A stretch of DNA of 17,144 nucleotides, taken from the NCBI GenBank assembly GCA_001662425.1, contig BDDC01001886.1, positions 1,881 through 19,024 on the forward strand, written 5' to 3'. The position numbers were made by a program, and so were the translations under genes. Shown here in pieces: positions 8,402 through 17,144 of this stretch. The stretch's first letter is position 1. Each line of letters starts with the position of its first letter. The notes beneath the pieces were generated by a model. It saw only the letters and a program-made list of their open reading frames with translations. It searched no databases and was not told the DNA's origin. This DNA is from Chlamydomonas sphaeroides. Lineage: Eukaryota > Chlorophyta > Chlorophyceae > Chlamydomonadales > Chlamydomonadaceae.

Positions 8402-11400
8402 ATGGCGCGCCCTACCGGCGATGCAGCAGGCGGAGCCATGCGGCTCGCGTCGCCAGCAGTCGCGCTGCTGCTTGTGCTCGCCCTCGCAGTCTCGCAACCC
8501 GAGGTTGTTCAGGCTGCAGCATGTGGTACACAAAGAGCAAACATCTGTAACTTTGGCTACGCGGCGTCTGAATGGAAAGTGTCCATGGCGACAGCCATCC
8601 CCACGCCCAGCTCCGCCGGAAACGATGTCGAGGTACGTGCATATCAATGGATGGGGCTCTATATGGCATGTATGCTAGAAGTAGTGATCTACTCGTACAA
8701 AGCTGAAGAACTCATCTCTCCCCGCGCCCAACCCGCTGCTGCTGCGGCAGGTCGGCAACCCCTGGTACAACGCTGCGACTGGTTATACCTGGTTTGCTTA
8801 CCAAGTGGTGCGTGTTCATCGCATGGCCGCCAGCAATAATCCCATATGCTACAATCGCTGGGCTCAGCGGCCGATCGTAGCGCCGTGACGTTGACACCTA
8901 CCTTTGTGCCCACGCACACGTACCGTGTGTCTGCTGGTACACATTACGGTGGCCCTTCATGTGTGAAGGGGTTGCAAACATCCCTGGGTAACTCAAAGTC
9001 GGCTGTGATGTGCCCCTGTGACCACAGGACGTCGCCTCCAACAGCGACCTTGAAAAGCTTCAGGCAGCGGGCGATCGCTGCGCCGGGACTAATAACAGGG
9101 GAATGACCGCGGATACTATCCAGGACCTGGATTACTGGGTTCTTAACCTTCCATCGACTTGCTCCGGCAAGGTTGATTCGCCCGCTCTTAATGACGATTG
9201 GACAATTGAGGATAAGAGTGAGTGCATTGCCTGCGTTTGTGGCGGTAGCATTGATGCGGATGTTGCCGTCTTGCTTGGCTGGTTGACACGTACGGCCACT
9301 TCTCCTCACACATGCCCCTTGTTCCTGCGCGCCTCGGTACGTGCAGACACGTGCGCGACTGGGTACTTGTGGAAGACGGGTGCGAGAGGCATGGGGCAGG
9401 GCGGGGCAGGGGGTGGGGCAATTGGAGCGGCGGGATGGCGTGGGGTGTGGTGGCCTCAGACGTACGTTCGCAACAGCTTGCCTGGCATCTCCCCCCCCAA
9501 CGACCGACCTTCCTGCCCCTTGGCACGCTGCCCTCAGACTCCTCCGGCCCCGGCACCTCTACCACGTTCTACCTTAAGATACAGGGCAACTACGCGGTGC
9601 AGGGGTCCTACTCCACCACAAGCTTCACCGTCTTCACAGGGGAGAGAGGAAATGACAAGCGCTTTGCAGTTGGCCCCGCCACTCTCCTTGCGCCAACCTG
9701 CACCAATATCATCGCCGCACCTCCACCGCTGACGACCATTTCTGGCTCGGTGAGTCTATCTTCTGGCTCCGGCGCTATGTTGCATCCCGGTGATGCATCT
9801 TTTGCGCCCGCGCGTTGTCAATCCCTGCTGACCGCCTGCCTGCGCCCGCTGCGTGCCCTGCTGCCGCCTGCTGCGTGCCCTGCTGCCGCAGACCCTGTGG
9901 GATTTGCCTCTCATTGGTGGCGGGGCCTACACATGCTCCGGGGTCAACAACGCGCTCACCGTGCAGCTCTCCTACAAGAGGGCCGTGGACGGCGACGATG
10001 CCTCTGTCAGCACCAGTGTCAGCGAGTCTGGTACCTACACGTTCACCAGCGTCCCTGCCAAGCCTGGGAGCACCTTCACCATCAGCATCAGCGCCGCGCC
10101 CAAGGCCCTCACCCTGACCTCTGCCACCGACACTATCCCCGCTAACGGGGGAACCCTAACCAATGTCAACACCAAGGTCTCTCGCACCTTCCAGGCAAGG
10201 CGCTGCCTTCTGTGCGGACGAAAGACACCGATGATGCGGCATGCGTGTGTGCATAGCCGTCCCTTACCCCCCCCACACACACATACGCACACACGCACGC
10301 ACGCATACATATCCAGTGGACCGCACGCCCCAGCAGCACCTCCTGTGCTTGTGCGTATGTCACGAGAGTGGACTCCGATCTATGTCGTTGCCAACCGAGC
10401 TGTACTGTGCACTCACGCCTCCCCACGCGGCCTCCATCCCCGCTTCCCTCGCAGGCCAACGGCAAGGTCCGTCAGCTCACTGCCCCCTCCGCCACCGCCA
10501 CCTGCTCGGGCTCCACCCTGCCCCCGGGCGGCGCCACGGAAGTCAAGTTTGGCTCCACCTCTCCATTCAAGTCCGCCGGATCCTATAATGGCGACTTTTT
10601 CATTGAGAGCGGCTTCACCCCTTCCTCCAGTAAGTGAATAGCATGCCAGCGCAGCCAGTAGCTAGGCGAAGAGAAGGTCAATAAGGGAAAAAGGCACCGC
10701 GCGTGACCCCAACCCCGCCGCACGCACCGCGCGTCGTCCACGGTGTGAGGCAAATGCACGTCCTTACCTGCGCCTATCCCGCCTCCTGTTGCAACGCTCC
10801 GCCGCAGCGCTGCGCGTGCAAGTGGAGGCAGCCAGCGACTCTGCGGGCAGGTGAGGTGATGCGGACTGCGCAAGGCGGCTCTCCGCCGCTCATGGCTCGT
10901 GACTCGCTGTGTGGCCGCTCTGTGCGAGTCGTGTGCTGTTGTGTACCGCAGCTTCCCATCCGTTGCCCTCGCCCAACGCCCGCCCCACCCCGCCCGCCCG
11001 CCCAACCCCCGCAGCACGGTTGAGACCACCGGCTACGTCACCTCCTTTGAGTGGACTCAGTCCAGCTTCTCTGCAGCGCTGTGCACGGGTGTGCTTATGC
11101 CCGAGGCCTGCCTCAACGTGGGCAAGAAGCCCCACACCGTCTCCTTCACCGGCGCCGTCAAGTGGGACATCCCCTACGCGAACAGCTCGCCGAACCTGAA
11201 GTCGGCCTTCACCTGCGCTAGCGTGAACGTGAGCCTGGTCGCCTGCGCCACGTCCAGCACGCCCCTCTCCGATTGCTCCACGGACCCGCTGGCGACTGGC
11301 AAGACCACCATGAGCACCGGGCTCTACACCATCTCCGTCTCGAGCACAGTTCTTCAGTCCAAGATCGACGCAGGCCAGCCCTACTTTCGTGTGGTCATGA

Positions 11401-14400
11401 GCGGGTCGGTCGATGATCAGATTTACAACTCGGTCCCCATTCGCAGCTCGGACGCCGTCACATGGCTGAGCACCGAGACGGAGAAGACGATGACTTCGCT
11501 TTTCGTGTCCCGCCACTTCGAGACCACTGTGCAGCTTCGCTACGACCTGTTCGCCATCGAAAGCAAGCCCGTCGTGTGCAGTGGCCTCCAGAACGGCTAC
11601 CCTGGGCCCAGCCGTGCCGAAGTCACGGCGCCGTACGGGTCTGCAACCATTAATGGCGAAGCCACTCACATTTATACCAAGCTTCCCGCCGCAAGTGAGC
11701 TGGGTGGGCTCGGGGCTCTGCTGGTGTCTCGCTCCGTCTAGCGATGCCCAGTCAAGTGTGCTGTGGCGTGGCTGCAACGCGCACGCATGCTGGTAGTGCG
11801 ACGCCGCCATATCCGCCTCCACCACTCCCGCGCATACTTGTGAAGCGGTGACACATCCCCATGCGCATACGTGCGCTAGCGCTGACACTGCTGGCACAGA
11901 TGCGCGCCATCGCCCTCCTGCCATCCTCGGTAGATAGGACCAATCAAACAAACGCCAATCCCTGCCCCACGCTCGAACTCAAAATCGATGCGCAGGCGAC
12001 ATCGAGGTGACCGCCCTCAGCAACCATATCGTTACCACCTCCGCTTACCAATCCTCTGTCAAGCTGGACGCGTCGGTCTTCACTGCCGACCTGTGCCTCG
12101 AGACGTACTCGCTGTGCCTCACGGCCGGTGTTGCGCCGGTCACAATTAGCGTCCAGCCAATGTGGTCTGACTTCGACTCAGTGTTCAAGTGCGCCCCCGT
12201 CGACCTGACGCTCTGGGCGTTGCGCGAGGCCGGCGATGACCCTGAGGAGATTGGTCGCCACAGCGCCACCGGCAGCTATAGCTTCCCCAACGTTGAGGAC
12301 CTCATTCCCGACGTCAGCAAGGTCTACATCACCGCCTCGGGCCTGTCCTCGCCGTTCAGCTTCGTGGACAACCATCCTAAGACCAACACCGTGATCATCG
12401 GCAGCACCACCACCGTCAGCCTGAACGACATCCTCGTGACTCGCTCCGTGACGCTGACGGCCGACGTCAAGCTGGAAGATGGGCCGCCGTACGACAACCC
12501 CACCTGCAAGGACCTGCCCAGCCCGCCCGCCGCCAGCGAGGTCACCGTCAAGATGGGCCAATCTTCGCTTAACCATGGCAGCGGCGCCACCTGGGGACCC
12601 AGCGGCAGCGTCGATACCAGCGGCTCAGGTGTGTCGCTCAACACCAAAGCGCTCAGATCCGCCCAGCAGCTTGGTGCTGCAGTTGCTGTGCGGCGCGGCG
12701 TGTGTGGTAGCCCCAGCCAAGGCTGGCGTTGACATGGCTGCTCCAGTGCACGTAGCACGATGCCTCGTGCTGTTCCTACCTCGCTTGCTCGCTCACCTGC
12801 GTGATGGCCACCCTTAGCGGTACCCATTGCCTAGCAACCGTGGGTGCTGCATGAACAAACCAGCAGGTCTTCAGGGCCCCCGCCGCACTCATGATGCATC
12901 ATCCTGACCCCCATGCCTTCCCTTATTCCGCCCGCCACCGCCTCGCGCAGGCTCCGTGACGTTCTCTGTCCAGGCCGTGGGTGCTGCGGTCATCTCCGGC
13001 GCCCCCTTCACGCAGTCCGCCACTGTGTCCGCCGCTGACATCCGTTCAGCCCTCTCCGCCACCGGCAACCTCTGCACAACCAACGCGCTGCCGGTTGCAT
13101 GCCTGACTGTGGGCCGTCCACGCCCGCTGACTGGCCGCGTCTGGATCGAGATCGACACGCCCTCCAGCCCCAGCTACTCTGATGAGCCAGATACCACCTT
13201 CGAGTGCGCCATCGCTGTTACCATCACTGGCCAGAACGGCGCCAAAGTCGTCGTCAATGGCGCGCCTGCCGACAGCACCGTCGTTCACGCCAACCCTGCC
13301 ACCGGCTTCTTCACCGCCACCGTGCTGCCCGGCACCTTCAGCGCGTCGGCCGCCACCTTTGAATGCGTCACGCCCGCCGTCCCCGCAACCCCGACAAACC
13401 CCGGCACTCCCAGCATCTCCACCGGCCCCCTGGTTGATTTCATCGTGCTGGCGCCCGGCTTCGCCAACCCCGGCACGTCCAACTCGGACTACGAGGTCTC
13501 CATCCCCTACGTTCTGGGCCCCCAGCCGCCGGCCGCCGGCAACGGCCACGGCCTGGGCTACTGGAAGTCCAACGCCGAGCGCCTGCTCAAGGGCATGCGC
13601 AACCAGCAGTACAGCCGCGAGAAGTACATGACCATTCTGAGCAACGTGAGTTCTGCATGCCAGCTAGTTCACGGGTGGCGCAGGATGCTCATGTTGCCAA
13701 GTTCCAATAGTCCCAAATCGCTATTGCTTGCCAGCTTGCCACGGCGCCTTGGCTTCAGGCTCGCTTGCTTTCACGCGCCGGTGTTCTGCTCAGCCCTTGT
13801 AACGCCTGTCCCGTCCTCGCCGCCTGCCTCTCCTTCAGCTGCCCGCCTACAAGATCGACACTGTCCTGAGCCTGCCCGACGATGGCACCACCTTCACCAC
13901 CTGTGTTGCCAAGCTGGGCAGCATCAAGGCCGCTTTCTGCCGCGAGAACGCTCGCCTGCAGGCCGCCATTGATGTGCTGAGCGACACCACCTCAGACCCC
14001 AAGAAGCTGATGCTGTGAGTTTTCGGGCTGCTAGTCTGGCAGGGCATGGGATGTGGAAATGCGCGCAGACAATCCGCGCTGCAGGTCCTGGCTTTCGGGA
14101 CTGTGGTGTCACGCGGGCGTTCGTGCGTGCTTCGGTTCCCAGCTTGCGGCTGCCTGGGTGGCTTGCCGAATCTGTCCACGTGCCGACGCCCTGACTGTTT
14201 CTCCTGTGCACCCTCTCCCTGCGTTCCTGCCCACAGCAAGCAGCTCCTGGCTAACGAGATCAGCATGTTTGCTGGGTACCGTATGAGCCCCGCCGCCTAC
14301 CAGCACATCCTGCACGCTCAGGCCGAGTACCTGTTCCAGTACGGCACCTACCCTGCTAGCACGTCACAGGTCATGGCGATGCAGAAGTACCTTGAGGATA

Positions 14401-14456
14401 TCAACAGCCTGCCCACGGGCGATGGTTCGCGGCGCCGTGCAAGGCGCATGGCCTAA
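8402..14456 (+). CDS. Secreted modular extracellular-matrix-like protein, 11 exons, about 1191 residues
   Basis: Proposed exons: 8402-8632, 8751-8807, 9028-9217, 9538-9749, 9892-10194, 10455-10633, 11015-11694, 11996-12628, 12951-13645, 13839-14014 and 14237-14456 (TAA). Every junction keeps frame. All introns are GT-AG except the fifth, which is GC-AG. The least certain junction is the end of exon 6, where GTAAGT four bases upstream would break the frame. The product has a signal peptide (about residues 13-38; the second Met, at 8438, may be the real start), an N-terminal Cys domain (39-230), four divergent repeats anchored at Cys245, 458, 683 and 914, and a helical C-terminal domain from GLGYWKSN (1029-1036) to a basic end. 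No membrane anchor follows the signal, so the protein should be secreted, probably into the wall or matrix. It lacks the hydroxyproline-rich spacers of pherophorins. I do not recognise the gene; the role is inferred from architecture. Confidence 0.85.
8438..8515 (+). other. Signal peptide segment of the main gene
   Basis: Residues 13-38 have a short basic start (MRL), a hydrophobic core (ALLLVLALAV) and a polar end (SQPEVVQA) before AACG. Cleavage after VQA fits the small-x-small rule. The segment lies in exon 1 and begins at the second in-frame ATG. That ATG has GCC before it, so it could be the main start, with the 12 residues from 8402 as an optional extension. Confidence 0.8.
8516..9749 (+). 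other. N-terminal Cys domain (exons 1-4)
   Basis: Residues 39-230 show CGTQ...C early, then GYTWFAYQV (88-96), DLDYWVLNLPSTC (129-141), a GNYAVQGSY strand region (176-184) and GPATLLAPTC (205-214). The pattern of W/Y-rich strand, then YWVLxLPxxC, then GPxxxxxPxC, resembles, from memory, a beta-sandwich domain of bacterial and algal secreted proteins that often carry HWVLxLPxC. The resemblance is motif-level only. Codons here end in A or T much more often than in later exons: by hand count 25 of 63 in exon 3. Confidence 0.5.
9892..13540 (+). other. Four divergent tandem protein modules (exons 5-9)
   Basis: Each module has a [FY]-x-C anchor at Cys245, 458, 683 and 914 followed by alternating hydrophobic residues. 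It then has a G-x-[YF] turn: SGTYTF, STGLYTI, ATGSYSF and ATGFFTA. In modules 1-3 a V-[ST]-R strand follows (VSRTF, VSRHF, VTRSV). Modules 2-4 also start with an LC...CL pair (414/423, 651/658, 870/879) and then G-x-x-P. The G-x-Y-x-F turn inside beta-rich sequence recalls Cna-B or carboxypeptidase-regulatory-like folds, known as stalk modules of surface proteins. Spacing between anchors is 213, 225 and 231 residues. Confidence 0.65.
10195..10454 (+). other. GC-AG intron 5 with a CA-rich microsatellite
   Basis: The exon before it ends ACCTTCCAG and the intron begins GCAAGG. It ends CCCTCGCAG before GCCAACGGC, and the reading frame continues in phase 0. The residues it joins (VSRTFQ and ANGKVRQ) align with unbroken sequence in the other modules, which supports this GC donor over a GT donor at about 10178. 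A CA/CACG microsatellite fills about 10270-10313. Confidence 0.7.
13576..14456 (+). other. C-terminal GYWK domain (exons 9-11)
   Basis: From about residue 1025 the sequence changes from beta-rich repeats to helix-forming sequence. It contains HGLGYWKSN, a Cys pair at about 1082 and 1097, KQLLANEIS (1120-1128) and a final MQKYLEDIN helix, then SRRRARRMA. From memory, secreted bacterial proteins often have a C-terminal domain that opens with GYWK or GFWK, has an L-x-x-QL-[IL]-A-A-x-L-N-like helix in the middle, and closes with L-x-x-[YF]-N. The order here is the same, so I infer a related domain. The basic tail is unusual for a secreted protein and might bind acidic polysaccharide. Confidence 0.5.
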
Positions 14457-14673
14457 ACCCTGAACGGTCCGCATGAACTGGCGTTCGTACGAAAATGCTT
14501 CCTTTGATTAGCGCGTAGGGATTGGGTGTGGATGCTGCACACGCACTGCGTGTTGCGCATGTGCGCGAGCCGGCTGCGTGCGTAAATGTTTAAGTGTGAG
14601 CGAGCACTGCACGATTATTTCATCAACACACTTGTCAAGTCGCACGGCTCTGTCTTGCTGTTAGGTGCTGTTG

Positions 14674-14678
14674 TGTAA
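14674..14678 (+). terminator. TGTAA polyadenylation signal of the main gene
   Basis: TGTAA, the usual poly(A) signal in volvocine algae, lies 218 bp after the TAA at 14454-14456. No other TGTAA occurs between the two. The poly(A) site would be expected 10-20 bp further on, giving a 3' UTR of about 240 nt. Confidence 0.65.
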
Positions 14679-14699
14679 TGCTATGCAAAAATGTGTTAT

Positions 14700-15150
14700 C
14701 AGCGAGAGTCATAAGGAGATATGGCGTGTGACCGTAGGATGAGTGGTTCGGCGCGCGCGGCTGTTAGCTGCATTCGTGCTACGTGAGATCGTAAATACCT
14801 AGTAGCTTCACTGCAGCCCATGGACGACATGCTACATGAAGTTTGTTCCACACGGCATGGTGTAACGTGCTGGCTGCAAGGTCAAATGTCAGGTGACGGG
14901 TGGTCCCCCCCATCCGCTTCGCTACGTACATCGATTCTTCGTCGTGTGCCAGCTGCTACCAACGCACGGAGGTCACGTGACCCATACGTTGCCACACCCA
15001 ACATTTATTGCAGCATGCAGCAGCCCTATCTAAGCGAGCAGATACAGCTCAGCGGGACAAAATCTCCAGCCCACCCTGCCTACCGCTACTCCCGCCGCCA
15101 GCTATCGGCACATACCCGAATACTGGATATCGTAGCAAATGGATTGTAGC
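14700..15150. other. Intergenic stretch right of the main gene
   Basis: I see no gene here. A plus-strand open frame from 14820 runs into the right direct repeat and its translation is unremarkable. GGTCACGTGACC (14971-14982) is a perfect 12-bp palindrome with an E-box core, likely by chance. Confidence 0.4.
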
Positions 15151-15269
15151 TGTTACTATTACTGTTACACCGCATAGGAGGTCGCCGTTACACAGCCAGG
15201 GGGGCCATAGCTAGGCATATTAGGCAAATCAGGTCGTATCGGTGCGCTGGGGCCCTCGGCTCCTCAGCG

Positions 15270-15561
15270 CTTTGGTCCGCCTATTCTACACACCCCTCAG
15301 ATACCGTGCCACATGGCTCGGTTCAGCCTCTAGCATCACGCGGCGCATGCCGCGGTGTGCAAGTTGGAGAGTATGCTCGTGCTCAGCCCGCAGCTGGCTA
15401 AACGGTATGCGGGACATTCGCCGAAAACATGTAACTCATCTTCAACGCTGCTGTTAGCACACAAAGCGCAACGGCGTGCCTCCCGCGTCCTGCCACGGGG
15501 GCGGTTGGCCTCGAGGTCCCAGCACCCCAGCCTAAAACGCATGAGCACCTGGTGCAAGGCC
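15270..15561 (-). pseudogene. Decayed C terminus of a LINE ORF2 (CCHC knuckle), right copy
   Basis: The minus frame through 15704-15336 gives RFRLGCWDLEANRPRGRT, then CALC (from 15470), EDELH and GECPAY (to 15405): C-x2-C-x9-H-x4-C. The frame is then lost. The terminal VARYLR segment is recognisable in another frame but is followed by an in-frame TAG where the left copy has a Trp codon. The two copies therefore decayed independently after duplication or insertion. Confidence 0.65.
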
Positions 15562-16264
15562 AGGGGCATGATAGCGGCGGTATGCGTAGGCGGTGAGTCG
15601 CCCCCCATCCAACGAAGATACCGACTGGCCTTCGCCCCTACGCCGGTCGGTTGGGCACCTGTGCGGGTCAGGCACCTCGTTGGCCGCATCCCAACCGATC
15701 TCAAGCTTTCTGACGAAAGAGCTCACGCACGCCTCCAGGTCGACATGTATAGCGGTATAGTACGCAACGATAACGTCCCGGCGAGGCATGGGCCAGGTGA
15801 TGACTACCATACCGCCGATCGAGCCTGGCAATTAAGCGGCAAGCGGCCGCGGGGGCAGCCGAGCGCTATGCAAACTGCGCTGCAAGTGACAGGTAAATGA
15901 TATGACATTGATATGCGGCATTGCGGCTTTGAATGGAATCGTCGAGCCATAGGGTGGCGAGGGCCGCTGCTGCTGCTAACCGTTGCGATGCAATGTCCGT
16001 ACATCAACTGCAGCCGAGCTTACCACCGCTGCAACGTCAGAATGTATTGATGCGTACACGCATACCATTATCACAGCATTAGTCTGCTGTAGCCTCTGGG
16101 CATGGTAGCCTGTGAGTTGGTCGCGATGCATGCTCGCTCAAGAACTTTCGAATTTCCTGGCCCCGACGACGCGCTATCTGCCTTTATTGGTGGATTGCAT
16201 CCTGTAATAAGCACTTGCCTGAATATGGGGTGCAGAAGTCCACGGAAAAAGGTGGGTTGTACAG

Positions 16265-16280
16265 CAAGGGAGCTCCCTTG
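16265..16280. repeat. Perfect 16-bp palindrome inside the right repeat
   Basis: CAAGGGAGCTCCCTTG is self-complementary. The left repeat has the equivalent GGAGGGGAGCTCCCTCC at about 1676-1692, which keeps most of the pairing with different bases. Partly compensated change hints at a conserved hairpin in the element's RNA, though two copies are little evidence. Confidence 0.6.
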
Positions 16281-16317
16281 ACGGCAGGCGGCAGTCGTGG
16301 CGGCAGTGCGCGGAACG

Positions 16318-16592
16318 AGCGGGAACCAGAGGCAGCAGGGGTCCGACGGGCTATGTTTCCATCGCGGCTCGCCCCTGTAGGATTGCAGCCAAGCAAGGGG
16401 CGCATTCGTGCACGGATATGCACGTGGTTATGCAACGAGGACGTCGTGATGAACGCGGTCCTGCTAGTCCTGCTCCTCCTGCGAAGGGATTCTAGCTAGC
16501 GGGTAGCAGGACGGGTGGTTGGTTCTGCAGGCTGGTGCGGTCGAGAAGAGGAGTCAAGGCGTGGCACGTGGAAGACGTACGTGGGTAGGTTG
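16318..16592. repeat. Third copy of the 270-bp end unit, inside the right direct repeat
   Basis: It matches 153-408 and 1735-2007. It carries the same landmarks and continues with GTCCCGGCGAGGC as in 2008-2020, unlike the truncated copy at 153-408. Confidence 0.7.
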
Positions 16593-16632
16593 ATGACGTC
16601 CCGGCGAGGCATAGACCAGGTGTTGAATACCA

Positions 16633-16928
16633 AGCCCTATAAATGATTATACACATATCGCCGGGCTGGGCACCATCATGCTCCCGCAGGAAGTAAGGCC
16701 AACATGCCGGCCGCCCAGCAATTGCCACAGCCTGCCGCGGCCCTACCCACATCAGCGGCGAAGGCCTGATGGCATATATTGCCTTGTCTCTCAACTAGTG
16801 AGTTCCAGAAACGAAGCAGCAGCCGTGCCCAGTGAGCCTGCAATGGTTGCTGGGCTAGCTCCGTCGCGGTAGATCAAGCAACAATCTGAATTGTGCTGAG
16901 TCGGCGGCGGACGTCAAATGGGGTGCGA
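16633..16928. other. Spacer between right repeat and right inverted-repeat arm
   Basis: This sequence has no counterpart on the left side. It has a TATAAAT at 16639-16645 and a 64-codon plus-strand frame without motifs. I see no gene. Confidence 0.4.
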
Positions 16929-17078
16929 TCAACAAGCTTGCTTGCGACCACGCACCCAGACATGAGAGAGAGAGAGAGAGAGATTACAAAAGGAACAAGA
17001 AACCGAAACCGAGCAAGGAAAAACGGAAAAGCAGGAAGCAGGAACCAAGTCAAAGTGCCGAACGGCGCAAGGCACTTA
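16929..17078 (-). repeat. Right arm of the window-spanning inverted repeat
   Basis: This is the reverse complement of 4-152, including the CT microsatellite (as GA here, about 16964-16983) and the terminal hairpin AAGTGCC...GGCACTT (17053-17077). The minus strand carries TGTAATC just before the microsatellite. Similarity ends with TTA at 17078. The last 66 bases of the window have no match on the left because the window ends there. Confidence 0.85.
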
Positions 17079-17144
17079 GAAGAAACCGATGGGGCCCTCA
17101 GATCCCCCACCGTCGGAGCACAGCGGGACCAAACAGATCCAAAC

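Larger units (their letters stand above)
15151..16632 (-). mobile_element. LINE-type relic, right copy of the long direct repeat
   Basis: This is collinear with 409-2040 but lacks the 104-bp insert at 857-960, so it shows the empty target site. Read on the minus strand the 3' tail is of the GTAACAGTAATAGTAACAG type at about 15153-15171, preceded by a decayed ORF end. Its left flank (AGCAAATGGATTGTAG) differs from that of the left copy, so the shared 3' boundary is a genuine element end. Similarity with the left copy ends at about 16632, where this copy continues CCAAGCCCTATAAATG. Confidence 0.7.

Noticed and set aside
9380..9425. G-run cluster in intron 3 as a G-quadruplex switch
   Set aside because: The plus strand has several G runs, but such runs are common in GC-rich algal introns. 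Nothing around it suggests regulation.
10952..11014. Alternative upstream acceptor for exon 7 giving a Pro-rich extension
   Set aside because: An acceptor at 10951 also keeps frame, but the extra sequence is a pyrimidine-rich tract of the kind that precedes an acceptor, and it has no counterpart in the other repeats.
10890..11951. A 353-codon minus-strand open frame
   Set aside because: It is antisense to exon 7 and its flanking introns. C/G-ending codons on the plus strand remove stops from this frame. Its translation has no motif, while the plus frame shows the clear repeat pattern.
1..17144. The whole window as a DIRS/PAT element, a Polinton or another giant self-replicating element
   Set aside because: No tyrosine recombinase, reverse transcriptase with RNase H, integrase, DNA polymerase B or capsid-like gene is visible. 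The repeat order does not match split direct repeats of the DIRS type.

Overview
The window looks like nuclear DNA of a chlorophycean green alga, most likely a volvocine (Volvox, Gonium or Chlamydomonas type). The support is one intron-rich gene with short GT-AG introns (about 120-380 bp), mostly GTGAGT, GTGCGT or similar donors and pyrimidine-rich acceptors; strongly C/G-ending codons in most of its exons; a TGTAA polyadenylation signal, the form used by this group, after its stop; and relics of non-LTR retrotransposons with short-motif tails. The genus cannot be fixed from the sequence alone.

Layout. Positions 4-152 and 16929-17078 are a close inverted repeat that brackets nearly the whole window. 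Inside it lies a long direct repeat, 409-2040 and 15151-16632. Both copies carry the decayed minus-strand 3' end of a LINE: a CCHC zinc-knuckle C terminus and a GTAACA-type tail. A third partial copy of one end of this repeat sits at 153-408, so the left side reads inverted repeat, partial unit, full unit. The left copy is also interrupted by a 104-bp retroposon insert with a target-site duplication. Positions 2041-8244 are mostly non-coding and repeat-rich: degenerate repeats, palindromes, two related minus-strand retroposon 3' ends near 3190 and 6250, a doubtful small secreted ORF at 4753-5055, and a GGCGGCA-type low-complexity tract at 6880-7780.

The one well-supported gene runs from 8402 to 14456 on the plus strand. 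I read 11 exons giving 1191 residues. The product has a signal peptide, an N-terminal cysteine-bearing domain, four divergent tandem modules of about 210-230 residues (each with a [FY]-x-C anchor and a G-x-Y/F turn), and an alpha-helical C-terminal domain opening with a GLGYWKSN motif and ending in a basic tail. It is best described as a secreted, probably extracellular-matrix or cell-wall, modular protein. I do not recognise it as a named gene.

No RNA genes, CRISPR arrays or bacterial-type operons were seen. The gene and the repeats are not obviously functionally linked. The notable possibility is that a host-like secreted-protein gene is enclosed in a repeat-bounded, possibly mobile or duplicated segment.
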